Source: Rhodococcus triatomae
Lineage (GTDB): Bacteria; Actinomycetota; Actinomycetes; Mycobacteriales; Mycobacteriaceae
Assembly: GCF_014217785.1 (NCBI RefSeq)
Contig: NZ_CP048814.1
Coordinates: 1,984,001-2,048,000, forward strand
Reading direction: 5' to 3'
Length of the DNA stretch: 64,000 bases
The notes beneath the pieces were generated by a model. That model did not search any database. It saw only the letters and a program-made list of their open reading frames with translations, and had not been told where the DNA came from. This document shows positions 8,935-16,520 of this stretch, in pieces; the first letter of the stretch is position 1; each line of letters begins with the position of its first letter. A program made the translations under genes and the position numbers.

Positions 8935-9103
8935 CGAAGGGGAGTAGCCCCCAATCGCCGATGTCGACATACTGGCCCGCGGACCGGGCCCGGCACGGCG
9001 AACCGGGTCCTTCCGGTGGGCGAGACCTTCGGCCGGTGGACGCACCCTGCGTCCGCGCGGTCCGGAGGCGATCCCTGTCATCCTCCGACCACTCGGAAGG
9101 AGG
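8935..9103 (+). ncRNA. yybP-ykoY (Mn2+-sensing) riboswitch and expression platform
   Basis: The conserved aptamer pieces are present in order: GGGGAGTAGC (8939-8948), GTCGACATACTGG (8963-8975), then GGGCGAGACCTTCG (9018-9031). P1 closes by pairing CGAAGG (8935-8940) with CCTTCG (9026-9031). This class binds Mn2+ and controls Mn exporters and related genes, including UPF0016 genes such as the one downstream. In the platform, GGACGCA/TGCGTCC (9038-9044/9048-9054) forms a hairpin. CCTCC (9082-9086) can pair either with GGAGG 9064-9068 or with the ribosome binding site GGAGG 9099-9103. That suggests a translational on/off switch (inference). Confidence 0.9.
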
Positions 9104-9111
9104 AACATCCG

Positions 9112-9819
9112 GTGCTCGCAGCCCTCGCGGTCAGCTTCGCCGTCATCTTCGTCGCCGAACTCGGCGACAAGTCCCAGCTCATGGCCATGACGTTCGCCCT
9201 GCGCTACCGCTGGTGGGTGGTCATCTCCGCCATCGCTGCGGCCACCACCGGGGTGCACCTGCTCTCCGTCGGGCTCGGGCACGTACTCGGCGTCGCGCTT
9301 CCCACGACCCTGATCGCGATCGTCGGCGGTGTCGCCTTCCTGGTCTTCGGGCTGTGGACGCTGCGCGGCGACTCGCTGTCGGAGGCCGAGACGGTCCGCG
9401 CCGGACGCGTGACCCGCTCCGCCTTCATGGCGGTGACCGCGGCGTTCGTCCTCGCCGAGCTCGGCGACAAGACGATGCTCGCCACGGTCACCCTCGCCAC
9501 CGACCACGACCCGATCGGGGTGTGGATCGGGTCGACCGTCGGCATGGTCGCCGCCGACGCCCTGGCCATCGTGCTGGGTGCAGTCCTCGGCAAGCACCTC
9601 CCCGAGGACGCCATCCGTCTCGGCGCCTCCGTGCTGTTCTTCGTCTTCGGCGTCTGGCTGCTGCTCGACGCCCTCCTGCCCGGCACCCCCGCAGGCCTCG
9701 TCGGTGCGGCGATCACCCTGGTGACGGGCACAGCCGCCGCCACCTGGTGGAGCCGCACACGGCGGCGCGCGCCCGACGCGGCCGACGAGCAGCCGGAACC
9801 GGCGGACGTCCTGCGCTGA
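9112..9819 (+). CDS. GDT1/UPF0016 (TMEM165-like) cation exporter, likely Mn2+
   Basis: 235 residues with about six or seven membrane helices in two related halves. Each half carries the family signature E-x-G-D-K-[ST]: FVAELGDKSQLMAM near residue 12 and VLAELGDKTMLATV near residue 114. These acidic motifs bind the transported ion (Mn2+ or Ca2+ in characterised members). The upstream Mn2+ riboswitch makes Mn2+ export at the plasma membrane the best prediction. GTG 9112 is chosen: AAGGAGG (9097-9103) is 8 nt upstream and the protein then starts directly in helix 1. An upstream ATG at 9016 would lie inside the riboswitch. Confidence 0.93.
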   Translation: MLAALAVSFAVIFVAELGDKSQLMAMTFALRYRWWVVISAIAAATTGVHLLSVGLGHVLGVALPTTLIAIVGGVAFLVFGLWTLRGDSLSEAETVRAGRVTRSAFMAVTAAFVLAELGDKTMLATVTLATDHDPIGVWIGSTVGMVAADALAIVLGAVLGKHLPEDAIRLGASVLFFVFGVWLLLDALLPGTPAGLVGAAITLVTGTAAATWWSRTRRRAPDAADEQPEPADVLR

Positions 9820-9849
9820 ACCGTGCCGTGGGACGCCCAGCCGGGTGCC

Positions 9850-11397
9850 CTACCGCGGGGACGCCGCGACGAATTCCGCGGCCACCTCTTCGGCCCGGGC
9901 ACGGTCTGCGGCCACGAGGCCGATCCGGGTGCGGCGGTCGAGAATGTCCGACGCGTCCAGCGCCCCCTCGTCCGTGACAGCGAACTCGAACTCTGCCCTG
10001 GTGACGTCGATTCCGTCGGCCACCCGCTCGTCCGGGCGCTCGCACGTCGCCGATTCCAGGACGGTGCGGGCCTCGGTCCCGTAGCGGGCGACGAGTGAGG
10101 CGGGCAGACCCGCGAGCGAGCGGGCCTCGGCGGCATGAGCCGGCGCCCCCACGAGCGGCAGGCTGCGTGTGCGGCAGGCGCGCGCATCCAGGCCGCGCAA
10201 CGCGATCGCCCGGTCGAGCGTGTCCTCGGCCATGTAGCGGTACTCGGTGAGTTTGCCTCCGACCACGCTGATCAGCCCCGACGGCGCCTCGAGAACGGCA
10301 TGGTCCCGCGAGACGTCCGCCGTGTGGCCCTCCCCGGTGTCGATGAGGGGACGCAACCCGGCGAACGCCCCGGTGACGTCGGCACGGGTGACCTCCGTTG
10401 CCAGGGCAGTGTTGATGGTGTCGAGCAGAAATCCGATCTCTGAGTCCGTCGGCGTCGGCACGTCGGGGACCGGCCCCGGTGCCTCCTCGTCGGTGAGCCC
10501 CAGGTAGACCCGGCCCAGCTGCTCGGGCATCACGAACACGAAGCGGTTCGTCTCACCCGGAATCGGCACGGTCAGCGCGGCCGTGGGATTGCCGAACGTG
10601 GCGGCGTCGAACACCAGGTGGGTGCCGCGACTCGGACGCAGCGAAATCGACTCGTCGACCTCTCCCGCCCACACCCCGGTCGCGTTGATCACCGTGCGAG
10701 CGCCGAGCTCGAACGATTCGCCGGAAAGTTCGTCGGTGAGCCGCACGGACGTGCCGGTGGCATCCGAGGCCCGCACCCGGGTGAGGATCTTCGCGCCGTA
10801 CCGGGCGGCGGTCCGAGCCACCGCGACCACCAGCCGGGCGTCGTCGACGAGTTGCCCGTCGTGCGCGAGATATCCACCGTCGAGCCCGTCCCGGCGCACG
10901 GTGGGCGACATGTCGGCGACAGTGGCCGCGTCCACTCGCCGCGAGCGCGGCAGCACCGTCGACGGCGTCCGCGCCGCGATGCGCAACGCGTCACCGGCGA
11001 GGAACCCGGTCCGGACGAGTCCCCGCTCGAACCGGCCCATCGACGGCAAGAGCGGGACCAGCTGCGGGAGGGCACGCACCAGGTGGGGAGCCGTGCGGGT
11101 CATGAGGATTCCGCGTTCGACCGAGCTGCGGCGGGCGATGCCGACGTTTCCGGTGGCCAGGTATCGCAAACCGCCGTGGACGAGTTTCGAGCTCCACCGG
11201 CTGGTGCCGAAGGCGAGATCGCGCGATTCCACCAGCACGGTGTGCAGGCCGCGGGTGGCGGCGTCCAACGCGATACCGGCACCGGTGATTCCGCCACCGA
11301 TCACCACGACGTCGACCGGGGTGGTGGCGTCGGCGAGGGCGGTCAGCTCGGAGGCGCGACGAGATCGGTGGAGCGCGGCGGGATGGGAAGGCGTCAT
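9850..11397 (-). CDS. glpD: Glycerol-3-phosphate dehydrogenase (FAD-dependent)
   Basis: 515 residues, the length of mycobacterial GlpD1. Oxidises glycerol-3-phosphate to DHAP, passing electrons to the quinone pool at the membrane. Seen: dinucleotide fold VDVVVIGGGITGAGIALDAATRG at 28-50, RDLAFGTSRWSSKLVHGGLRYL, the C-terminal GLRPL and SVVGGKLTEYR signature, and a C-terminal domain ending ASDILDRRTRIGL. Start ATG 11397 overlaps the upstream tetR stop by 4 bp. The operon and its divergent neighbours match M. tuberculosis glpD1 (Rv2249c)-Rv2250c / Rv2251-Rv2252. Confidence 0.95.
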   Translation of the reverse strand: MTPSHPAALHRSRRASELTALADATTPVDVVVIGGGITGAGIALDAATRGLHTVLVESRDLAFGTSRWSSKLVHGGLRYLATGNVGIARRSSVERGILMTRTAPHLVRALPQLVPLLPSMGRFERGLVRTGFLAGDALRIAARTPSTVLPRSRRVDAATVADMSPTVRRDGLDGGYLAHDGQLVDDARLVVAVARTAARYGAKILTRVRASDATGTSVRLTDELSGESFELGARTVINATGVWAGEVDESISLRPSRGTHLVFDAATFGNPTAALTVPIPGETNRFVFVMPEQLGRVYLGLTDEEAPGPVPDVPTPTDSEIGFLLDTINTALATEVTRADVTGAFAGLRPLIDTGEGHTADVSRDHAVLEAPSGLISVVGGKLTEYRYMAEDTLDRAIALRGLDARACRTRSLPLVGAPAHAAEARSLAGLPASLVARYGTEARTVLESATCERPDERVADGIDVTRAEFEFAVTDEGALDASDILDRRTRIGLVAADRARAEEVAAEFVAASPR

Positions 11398-11975
11398 GGC
11401 TTCAGGTATCCGTTCAACGAGTAGGTCAGTTCGCGGGCCAGGTCCTCGCCCCCGAGGATCGGCTCGACCATGTGCGCGGACTGAATGGTCGACTGTGCGG
11501 TGAGCAGGACCATCGTGGCGAGCTGAGTGGGGTCGCCGGGACGCACGGTGCCCTCGGCCTGCGCCCGAGCAAGTTCGCCGGCCAGGGCCTCGATGAGGAT
11601 GTACTGGCTGGTGCCGAGACGCTCGGTCACGTAGGTCATCACGAGCTTGGGTCCGGAGTCGAGGATCGCATCGACGAATCGGCTCGCGTGCAGTTCCCGT
11701 GCCACCCGGACGATGCGTTCGACCAGCGCTTCGCGACCTTCGCCACGAGAGGGGACCCGGGTGAGCACCCCGGTGATCTCCCGGGTGAGCGCGGCCGCGA
11801 GGACGGACTGGGCGTCCGGCCAGCGACGGTAGATCGTCGGCCGGCTCACGCCCGCCCGCCGGGCGATCTCGGCGAGCATCACTCGCTCGACCCCGAAGTC
11901 GACGACACAACTGACCGCCGCGTCGAGGATCCGATCCTCGACCGGCGAGAAGGTCGCGTTACTGGTTGACAACAT
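11394..11975 (-). CDS. TetR family transcriptional regulator
   Basis: 193 residues; N-terminal helix-turn-helix MLAEIARRAGVSRPTIYRRW around residues 33-52 followed by an all-helical ligand domain. It is co-transcribed with glpD (4-bp overlap) and divergent from the FAD-linked oxidase, so it most likely controls both, in answer to a lipid or glycerol-derived ligand (inference from position). Corresponds by position to M. tuberculosis Rv2250c. Its start lies only 17 bp from the divergent start. Confidence 0.88.
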   Translation of the reverse strand: MLSTSNATFSPVEDRILDAAVSCVVDFGVERVMLAEIARRAGVSRPTIYRRWPDAQSVLAAALTREITGVLTRVPSRGEGREALVERIVRVARELHASRFVDAILDSGPKLVMTYVTERLGTSQYILIEALAGELARAQAEGTVRPGDPTQLATMVLLTAQSTIQSAHMVEPILGGEDLARELTYSLNGYLKP

Positions 11976-11992
11976 CTGTAATACTGTAACGC
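11964..11992. promoter_or_regulatory. Probable TetR operator and divergent promoter
   Basis: The 17 bp between the two start codons and the adjacent bases hold a direct repeat CTGTAA at 11976-11981 and 11984-11989 (period 8) next to TTGACA (11966-11971), in unusually AT-rich DNA for this window. The divergent oxidase start (11993) is so close that its mRNA is probably leaderless. The operator assignment is inference. Confidence 0.45.
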
Positions 11993-13618
11993 ATGACTGC
12001 CTCACCTGCTCTGCCGCACCGCCTTCCTCTGCCACCGATGAAATGGGACGCCTGGGGTGACCCGGCCGCGGCCAAGCCGCTGTCCGACGGCATTCGCAGC
12101 CTGCTCGAGCAGGCATTGGGCGTCGATCCTGATCAGAACCACTCGCTCGACCCGAGCGAGGTGGCGGTGCGGCCGTCGGCGTTGACCGAGCCGCACCGCA
12201 CCGGCCTCGCAACCATCGTCGGCAAGGAGCAGGTGAGCACCGACGACGGCGATCGGCTTCCGCGTGCGGGCGGCAAATCCACACTCGACCTGTTGCGTCG
12301 CCGCTCCCGCGGTGAGCAGGACGCGCCCGATGCGGTCGTGATCCCCGGGACCGAGGACGAGATCGCCGCGATCCTCGAGTTCGCCGCCCAGGAAGGGCTG
12401 GCCGTCGTGCCGTTCGGTGGCGGAACCAGCGTCGTCGGCGGTGTCGACCCGGTGCGGGGACACTTCTCCGCGTCGATTTCCCTGGATCTGCGGCGGTTCG
12501 ACACTCTCGTCTCGCTCGACGAGGTCTCCGGGGAGGCCGTTCTCGGTGCCGGGGTGACCGGGCCGCGCGCCGAGGAACTTCTCCGCGCACAGGGCTTCTC
12601 CCTGGGGCACTTCCCGCAGAGCTTCCAGTACGCGACCATCGGCGGGTTCGCCGCCACCCGCTCGTCCGGCCAGGACTCGGCGGGATACGGCCGATTCGAC
12701 GAGATGATCCGCGGGATGCGGGTCGTGACACCGGCCGGCGTGCTCGACCTCGGAAAGGCGCCTGCGTCGGCGGCCGGCCCGGATCTGGTCGAGCTGTTCG
12801 CGGGTTCCGAGGGCACGTTCGGCGTCATCACCCGGGTACGCCTGCGCGTTCACGCCGAGCCCGCCGTCACCCGGTACGAGGGCTGGTCGTTTCCCGATTT
12901 CGCGACCGGGGCCGCCGCGCTGCGCGCCGTCGAGCAGACCGGCACGGGGCCGACCGTGATCCGGCTGTCCGACGAAGCCGAAACCGGCATCAACCTCGCG
13001 ACCACCGACAAGATCGGCGCGGACCAGATCACCGGCGGCTGTCTCGCGGTCACCCTGTTCGAGGGCTCCGACGAGCACACCCGCAGTCGGCACGAGGAGA
13101 CCCGCGCCGTCCTGCTCGCGCACGGCGCCACCTCCCTCGGCGAGGAGCCCGCAAAGCTGTGGGAGCAAGGGCGTTTCGGCGCGCCCTACCTGAGGGATTC
13201 GCTACTCACGGCGGGAGCGCTGTGCGAGACCCTGGAGACCGCGACGACCTGGAGCAACCTCGGGACCCTCAAGGCCGCGGTCACCGAGGCGCTCACGTCG
13301 GCACTGGGCGAGTCGGGCACCCCGGCCCTGGTCATGTGCCATATTTCGCACGTCTACCCCACCGGGGCGTCCCTGTACTTCACCGTCGTGGCCGGGCAAC
13401 GCGGTGACGTGATCGAGCAGTGGCGCGCGGCGAAGCAGCGGGCGTCGGACGCCATCGTCGCCCACGGCGGCACGATCACCCACCATCACGCGGTGGGTAC
13501 CGATCACCGGCCGTGGATGGACAGCGAGGTCGGCGAACTCGGAACCGCTATCCTGCGAGCCGTGAAGAACACCGTCGATCCCGCCGGAATCCTCAATCCC
13601 GGCAAGTTGATCCCGTGA
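11993..13618 (+). CDS. FAD-linked oxidase, alkyl-DHAP synthase-like
   Basis: 541 residues of the vanillyl-alcohol-oxidase fold. Resembles alkyldihydroxyacetonephosphate synthase (AGPS): KWDAWG near the start, FAD loop VPFGGGTSVVGG around 140, SFQYATIGGFAATRSSGQDS around 205, and the C-terminal ITHHHAVGTDH and GILNPGKL motifs. AGPS swaps the acyl chain of acyl-DHAP for an alkyl group in ether lipid synthesis. Whether this bacterial relative does so, or is a D-2-hydroxyacid/glycolate-type oxidase, is not settled; positional orthologue of Rv2251. The stop overlaps the next start (GTGA). Confidence 0.8.
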   Translation: MTASPALPHRLPLPPMKWDAWGDPAAAKPLSDGIRSLLEQALGVDPDQNHSLDPSEVAVRPSALTEPHRTGLATIVGKEQVSTDDGDRLPRAGGKSTLDLLRRRSRGEQDAPDAVVIPGTEDEIAAILEFAAQEGLAVVPFGGGTSVVGGVDPVRGHFSASISLDLRRFDTLVSLDEVSGEAVLGAGVTGPRAEELLRAQGFSLGHFPQSFQYATIGGFAATRSSGQDSAGYGRFDEMIRGMRVVTPAGVLDLGKAPASAAGPDLVELFAGSEGTFGVITRVRLRVHAEPAVTRYEGWSFPDFATGAAALRAVEQTGTGPTVIRLSDEAETGINLATTDKIGADQITGGCLAVTLFEGSDEHTRSRHEETRAVLLAHGATSLGEEPAKLWEQGRFGAPYLRDSLLTAGALCETLETATTWSNLGTLKAAVTEALTSALGESGTPALVMCHISHVYPTGASLYFTVVAGQRGDVIEQWRAAKQRASDAIVAHGGTITHHHAVGTDHRPWMDSEVGELGTAILRAVKNTVDPAGILNPGKLIP

Positions 13619-14544
13619 CGTCTCGGCCGGAGCTGCGGCGGCACGAGGTCCGCAGCGTCACCATCCTCACCAATCCGGCTGCGGGGCACGGCAATGCGCC
13701 CCATGCCGCGGAACGCGCCATCGCACACTTCCAGAAGCGGGGGGTGGAGTGCATCCAGATCGTCGGTGTGGATGCCGAGGATGCGCTTCGACTGTCCCGG
13801 GAGACCCTCGACCGCGGTACGGACGCGTTCGTGGTGGTCGGGGGCGACGGCGTCATCTCGATCGCGTTGCAGGCGCTGGCCGGCGGTGACGTTCCGCTCG
13901 GCATCATTCCCGCGGGGACCGGAAACGACCATGCCCGCGAGTACGGGCTGCCGACCGCTGCACCGGAGGCCGCGACCGACGTCGTCGTGGACGGGTGGAG
14001 CGAGGAGGTCGATCTGGGCCACATCGTGCGGCCGGACGGTAGCGAGAAGTGGTTCGGAACGGTGATGGCGTCGGGTTTCGACTCGCTCGTCAGCGATCGC
14101 ACCAACCGGATGACGTGGCCGCACGGCCGAATGCGCTACAACCTGGCGATCGTGGCCGAATTCTTCAACCTGAAGGCGCTCCCGTTCCGGCTGGTTCTCG
14201 ACGGGGACACCGTGATCGAGCAGGACGTCACCCTGGTGGCATTCGGGAACACTCGCAGCTACGGCGGGGGCATGCTCATCACACCCGATGCCGATCGCAG
14301 CGACGGCTTCCTGGACATCACGTTGGTGTCCGCGGGTCCACGGAACCGGTTGATCCGGCTCTTCCCCACCGTGTTCAAGGGCACCCACGTGAAACTCCCC
14401 GACGTACACACCTACCGGGCGAGGTCGGTGACGGTGGAGTCCCCCGGAATCACCGCGTACGCCGACGGCGAGTATGCGAGCGACTTGCCCGTCACCGTCA
14501 GTGCCGTGCCGAACGCTCTGCGAATCCTGGTCCCGAAGGAGTAA
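13615..14544 (+). CDS. dagK: Diacylglycerol kinase / lipid kinase
   Basis: 309 residues, the same length as the mycobacterial diacylglycerol kinase Rv2252, which feeds phosphatidylinositol mannoside synthesis. Seen: N-terminal VTILTNPAAGHGNA, nucleotide-binding VVVGGDGVISIALQAL around 80, and IIPAGTGNDHAREYG around 103; C-terminal beta-sandwich ending AYADGEYASDLPV. Phosphorylates diacylglycerol with ATP to give phosphatidic acid. Start GTG 13615 overlaps the previous stop, so the pair is translationally coupled. Together with GlpD next door it links DHAP/glycerol-3-phosphate with lipid phosphorylation. Confidence 0.9.
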   Translation: MTSRPELRRHEVRSVTILTNPAAGHGNAPHAAERAIAHFQKRGVECIQIVGVDAEDALRLSRETLDRGTDAFVVVGGDGVISIALQALAGGDVPLGIIPAGTGNDHAREYGLPTAAPEAATDVVVDGWSEEVDLGHIVRPDGSEKWFGTVMASGFDSLVSDRTNRMTWPHGRMRYNLAIVAEFFNLKALPFRLVLDGDTVIEQDVTLVAFGNTRSYGGGMLITPDADRSDGFLDITLVSAGPRNRLIRLFPTVFKGTHVKLPDVHTYRARSVTVESPGITAYADGEYASDLPVTVSAVPNALRILVPKE

Positions 14545-14558
14545 GCACTTCGGGCACT

Positions 14559-14630
14559 GGCACTGCTCTTCACAGGCACTGCTCTTGACAGACACTGTTC
14601 TTCAAGGGCACTGCTCTTCACAGGCACTGC
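14559..14630. repeat. 16-bp tandem repeat, about 4.5 copies, after dagK
   Basis: Units start at 14559, 14575, 14591, 14607 and 14623 with core GGCACTGCTCTTCACA; the second and third copies have substitutions. The array lies between the dagK stop (14544) and the convergent HNH gene stop (14709). It has no spacers, so it is not a CRISPR; it does not form a strong hairpin. Confidence 0.92.
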
Positions 14631-14708
14631 CCCACGCGCGCACGACTGCCGGCCCGGCGCCTTCTCTGCGCCGGGCCCGGGAGCCTCGTGCCATTGTCGA
14701 AGATGTAG

Positions 14709-16148
14709 TCAGAACGCGAGTTTGGGCACAGTGTCCCTGTTCCGTGCATGCTCCCGATCCCGGGTATATCTGTGCCGCGACGTTCCGCATCCCGGATTGC
14801 GTCGGCTTCCGGGAATCGGTTCTCGTGCCGGGTCGACGCTCGTCGGTGGGGTGAACACCGGGTGCCTGGTCTTGCCGATCGTCACTTCCCAGTCGGTGGT
14901 GTGGAGTAGCCGGTGGTGGGTGCCGCAGAGCAACACGAGGTTGTCGAGGTCGGTGGGTCCGCCGTCCGCCCAATGCGTGATGTGGTGGCCCTCGCACCAG
15001 GCTGCGGTGGCTCCGCAGCCCGGGAAGGCGCAGCCACCGTCTCGGGCGGCGAGCGCTGTGCGTTGGGCCCTGGTGACGGTGCGGTGGGTGCGTCCCACAC
15101 TCAACGGGGCACCGTGCTGGTCGAGGACGATCGCGGTCACCTGTGCGTCACACCCCAACAAGCGTGCGGTGTTGACCATGAGGGGTCCCATCCACGGCGA
15201 CCACGCGATACCCCGCCGATCCGCGAGATCAGTCAGGTCGTCCGTGTCATCCGAGCCGTCCGTGCTGTCCGAGCCGTACGAGCCGTTCGCGTTGTCCGGG
15301 TGGTGGGGGTCCTGCGGGGGCCGCGTGTTCGCCGTGGCACCCGCGCCGGCATGTCGGCGGGCATATTCTTCCCGCCGATCCTGGCCCAGATCCCGCGCAT
15401 GCACGTGCACCGACAGATGCGGACGCTCCCCACCCTCGACCCCCAGATCACCGAACGCGAGCAGCATCGACAACAACTGGGCGAGCCCGTCCGCGCGGCG
15501 TCGGGACGGCGTGCGCGGGTCACGTGTCCCGTCCGCTGCCGGGTGTGGTGCCGAGTATTTCGACAGGGCGGTCAGCAGCATCTCCCCGGTCACCGCGTCC
15601 ACGTCACCACGAATCGCGACCCGACCATTCAACGTCTTCGACACGTACAGCTCGTTACGGTCGGTGTCCTCCGACGCGGGCTGGTCATCGGATTCGAAGA
15701 TCGCCTCCAACTTCGCCATCGCCGCCCGGACTCCGTCGGTACGCGCCAACGGCCCGTCCGCCGCCGCCAGCAACGCCGCCACACACCCCGGTAGTGCCTC
15801 CGCGGGCATCCCTTTCGGGGGCTTCGTGCAGAACCGGACGATCAGCAACGCATGCTCGAACGCGATCCGCCCCGCATCGAACGCCTCCGCCACCGCGGGA
15901 TGCTCGGCCAACCCGGCACCGAGTTCCACGATCCGCCCCGCCGCACCCGGCGACACCACCGTCACCGACGACAACCACCCCTTCGTCGACGCGAACCCGT
16001 GATCCTCCCGCGTACACCGGCGCTCGACCTCGGCGACCACAGCCACCCGCTGCGCCTCCCACACCGCGATCCGGGCGCTCAACGCGACAGCGTCACACAA
16101 CAACTCACGACTGGTCCGCTCCCGGAAACGATCCCCCTGATACCCCAT
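14709..16148 (-). CDS. DUF222 / HNH endonuclease domain protein (13E12-type)
   Basis: 479 residues: N-terminal DUF222 helical region (to ~265), a low-complexity linker rich in Asp/Ser/Asn (~280-310), then an HNH nuclease domain with CAFPGCGATAAWCEGHHITHW and LCGTHHRLLH holding the zinc Cys/His and catalytic His residues. This family is highly multiplied in Rhodococcus and mycobacteria and includes the REP13E12 proteins, so it may be part of a selfish or mobile element. No inverted repeats or integrase are visible. ATG 16148 gives a full-length protein; a near-consensus LexA box lies 15 bp upstream. Confidence 0.88.
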   Translation of the reverse strand: MGYQGDRFRERTSRELLCDAVALSARIAVWEAQRVAVVAEVERRCTREDHGFASTKGWLSSVTVVSPGAAGRIVELGAGLAEHPAVAEAFDAGRIAFEHALLIVRFCTKPPKGMPAEALPGCVAALLAAADGPLARTDGVRAAMAKLEAIFESDDQPASEDTDRNELYVSKTLNGRVAIRGDVDAVTGEMLLTALSKYSAPHPAADGTRDPRTPSRRRADGLAQLLSMLLAFGDLGVEGGERPHLSVHVHARDLGQDRREEYARRHAGAGATANTRPPQDPHHPDNANGSYGSDSTDGSDDTDDLTDLADRRGIAWSPWMGPLMVNTARLLGCDAQVTAIVLDQHGAPLSVGRTHRTVTRAQRTALAARDGGCAFPGCGATAAWCEGHHITHWADGGPTDLDNLVLLCGTHHRLLHTTDWEVTIGKTRHPVFTPPTSVDPAREPIPGSRRNPGCGTSRHRYTRDREHARNRDTVPKLAF

Positions 16149-16162
16149 ACACGAACATTACC

Positions 16163-16178
16163 TCGAAAGAATGTTCGA
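16163..16178 (-). promoter_or_regulatory. Near-consensus LexA (SOS) box before the HNH gene
   Basis: Read on the minus strand, TCGAACATTCTTTCGA fits the actinobacterial SOS box TCGAAC-N4-GTTCGA at 11 of 12 defined positions (one G to T). It ends 15 bp upstream of the HNH start codon. An 8-bp inverted repeat CGAACATT/AATGTTCG (16152-16159/16170-16177) overlaps it. DNA-damage induction is therefore likely. Confidence 0.6.
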
Positions 16179-16269
16179 AGCAAGACCTCGCATGCGTTGA
16201 ACTTTCCGATCGCTGAGCTCAGGGCTCGACGATGCCGGGGTCACCGAAAGTGATGACAGAGGATACCGA

Positions 16270-16520
16270 CTACCCTTGCTGCTCATAGCATTTCGCCCGG
16301 ATTCGCCTACTTGCGCGCGAACTCGGACAGGTCGATTCGTGTTCCGCGGCCAGTGCTCGGAGCTTCTCCACATCGTCGAGTTGGATGCAGACACACGAAC
16401 GAGACCGAGTGCAGCGGAGAGGCGTTTGACGTCGAGGCATTCGTGGCTGACCGATGCGAGGCCGTGCGCCATCGTCTCGCGGTCCTCGACGACGCCGGCG
16501 AAGTGATCATCGAGGATCAT
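16270..16520 (-). pseudogene. Possible frameshifted small gene after map
   Basis: Two minus-strand segments with strong coding-like third-position GC join only if one frameshift is allowed. From ATG 16520 the frame reads MILDDHFAGVVEDRETMAHG and on to about 16395. A different frame then reads VCIQLDDVEKLRALAAEHES to TAG at 16270-16272. Total length is 251 bp, which is not a multiple of three. The start overlaps the last codons of map by 14 bp, so it would have been translationally coupled. No family recognised. It may be a decayed gene, a sequencing error, or chance; the rest of the 16149-16506 gap holds only the SOS box. Confidence 0.35.

Noticed and set aside
14559-14630. Possible CRISPR array
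   Set aside because: Units of 16 bp are directly adjacent without spacers and no cas genes occur; it is a simple tandem repeat.
14709-16178. Insertion sequence or intein carrying the HNH domain
   Set aside because: No terminal inverted repeats, target duplication, transposase or splicing motifs; a stand-alone DUF222/HNH gene explains it.
16149-16506. Plus-strand open frame 16276-16506
   Set aside because: No ribosome binding site and poor codon bias; the minus-strand frames at the same place have better coding character.
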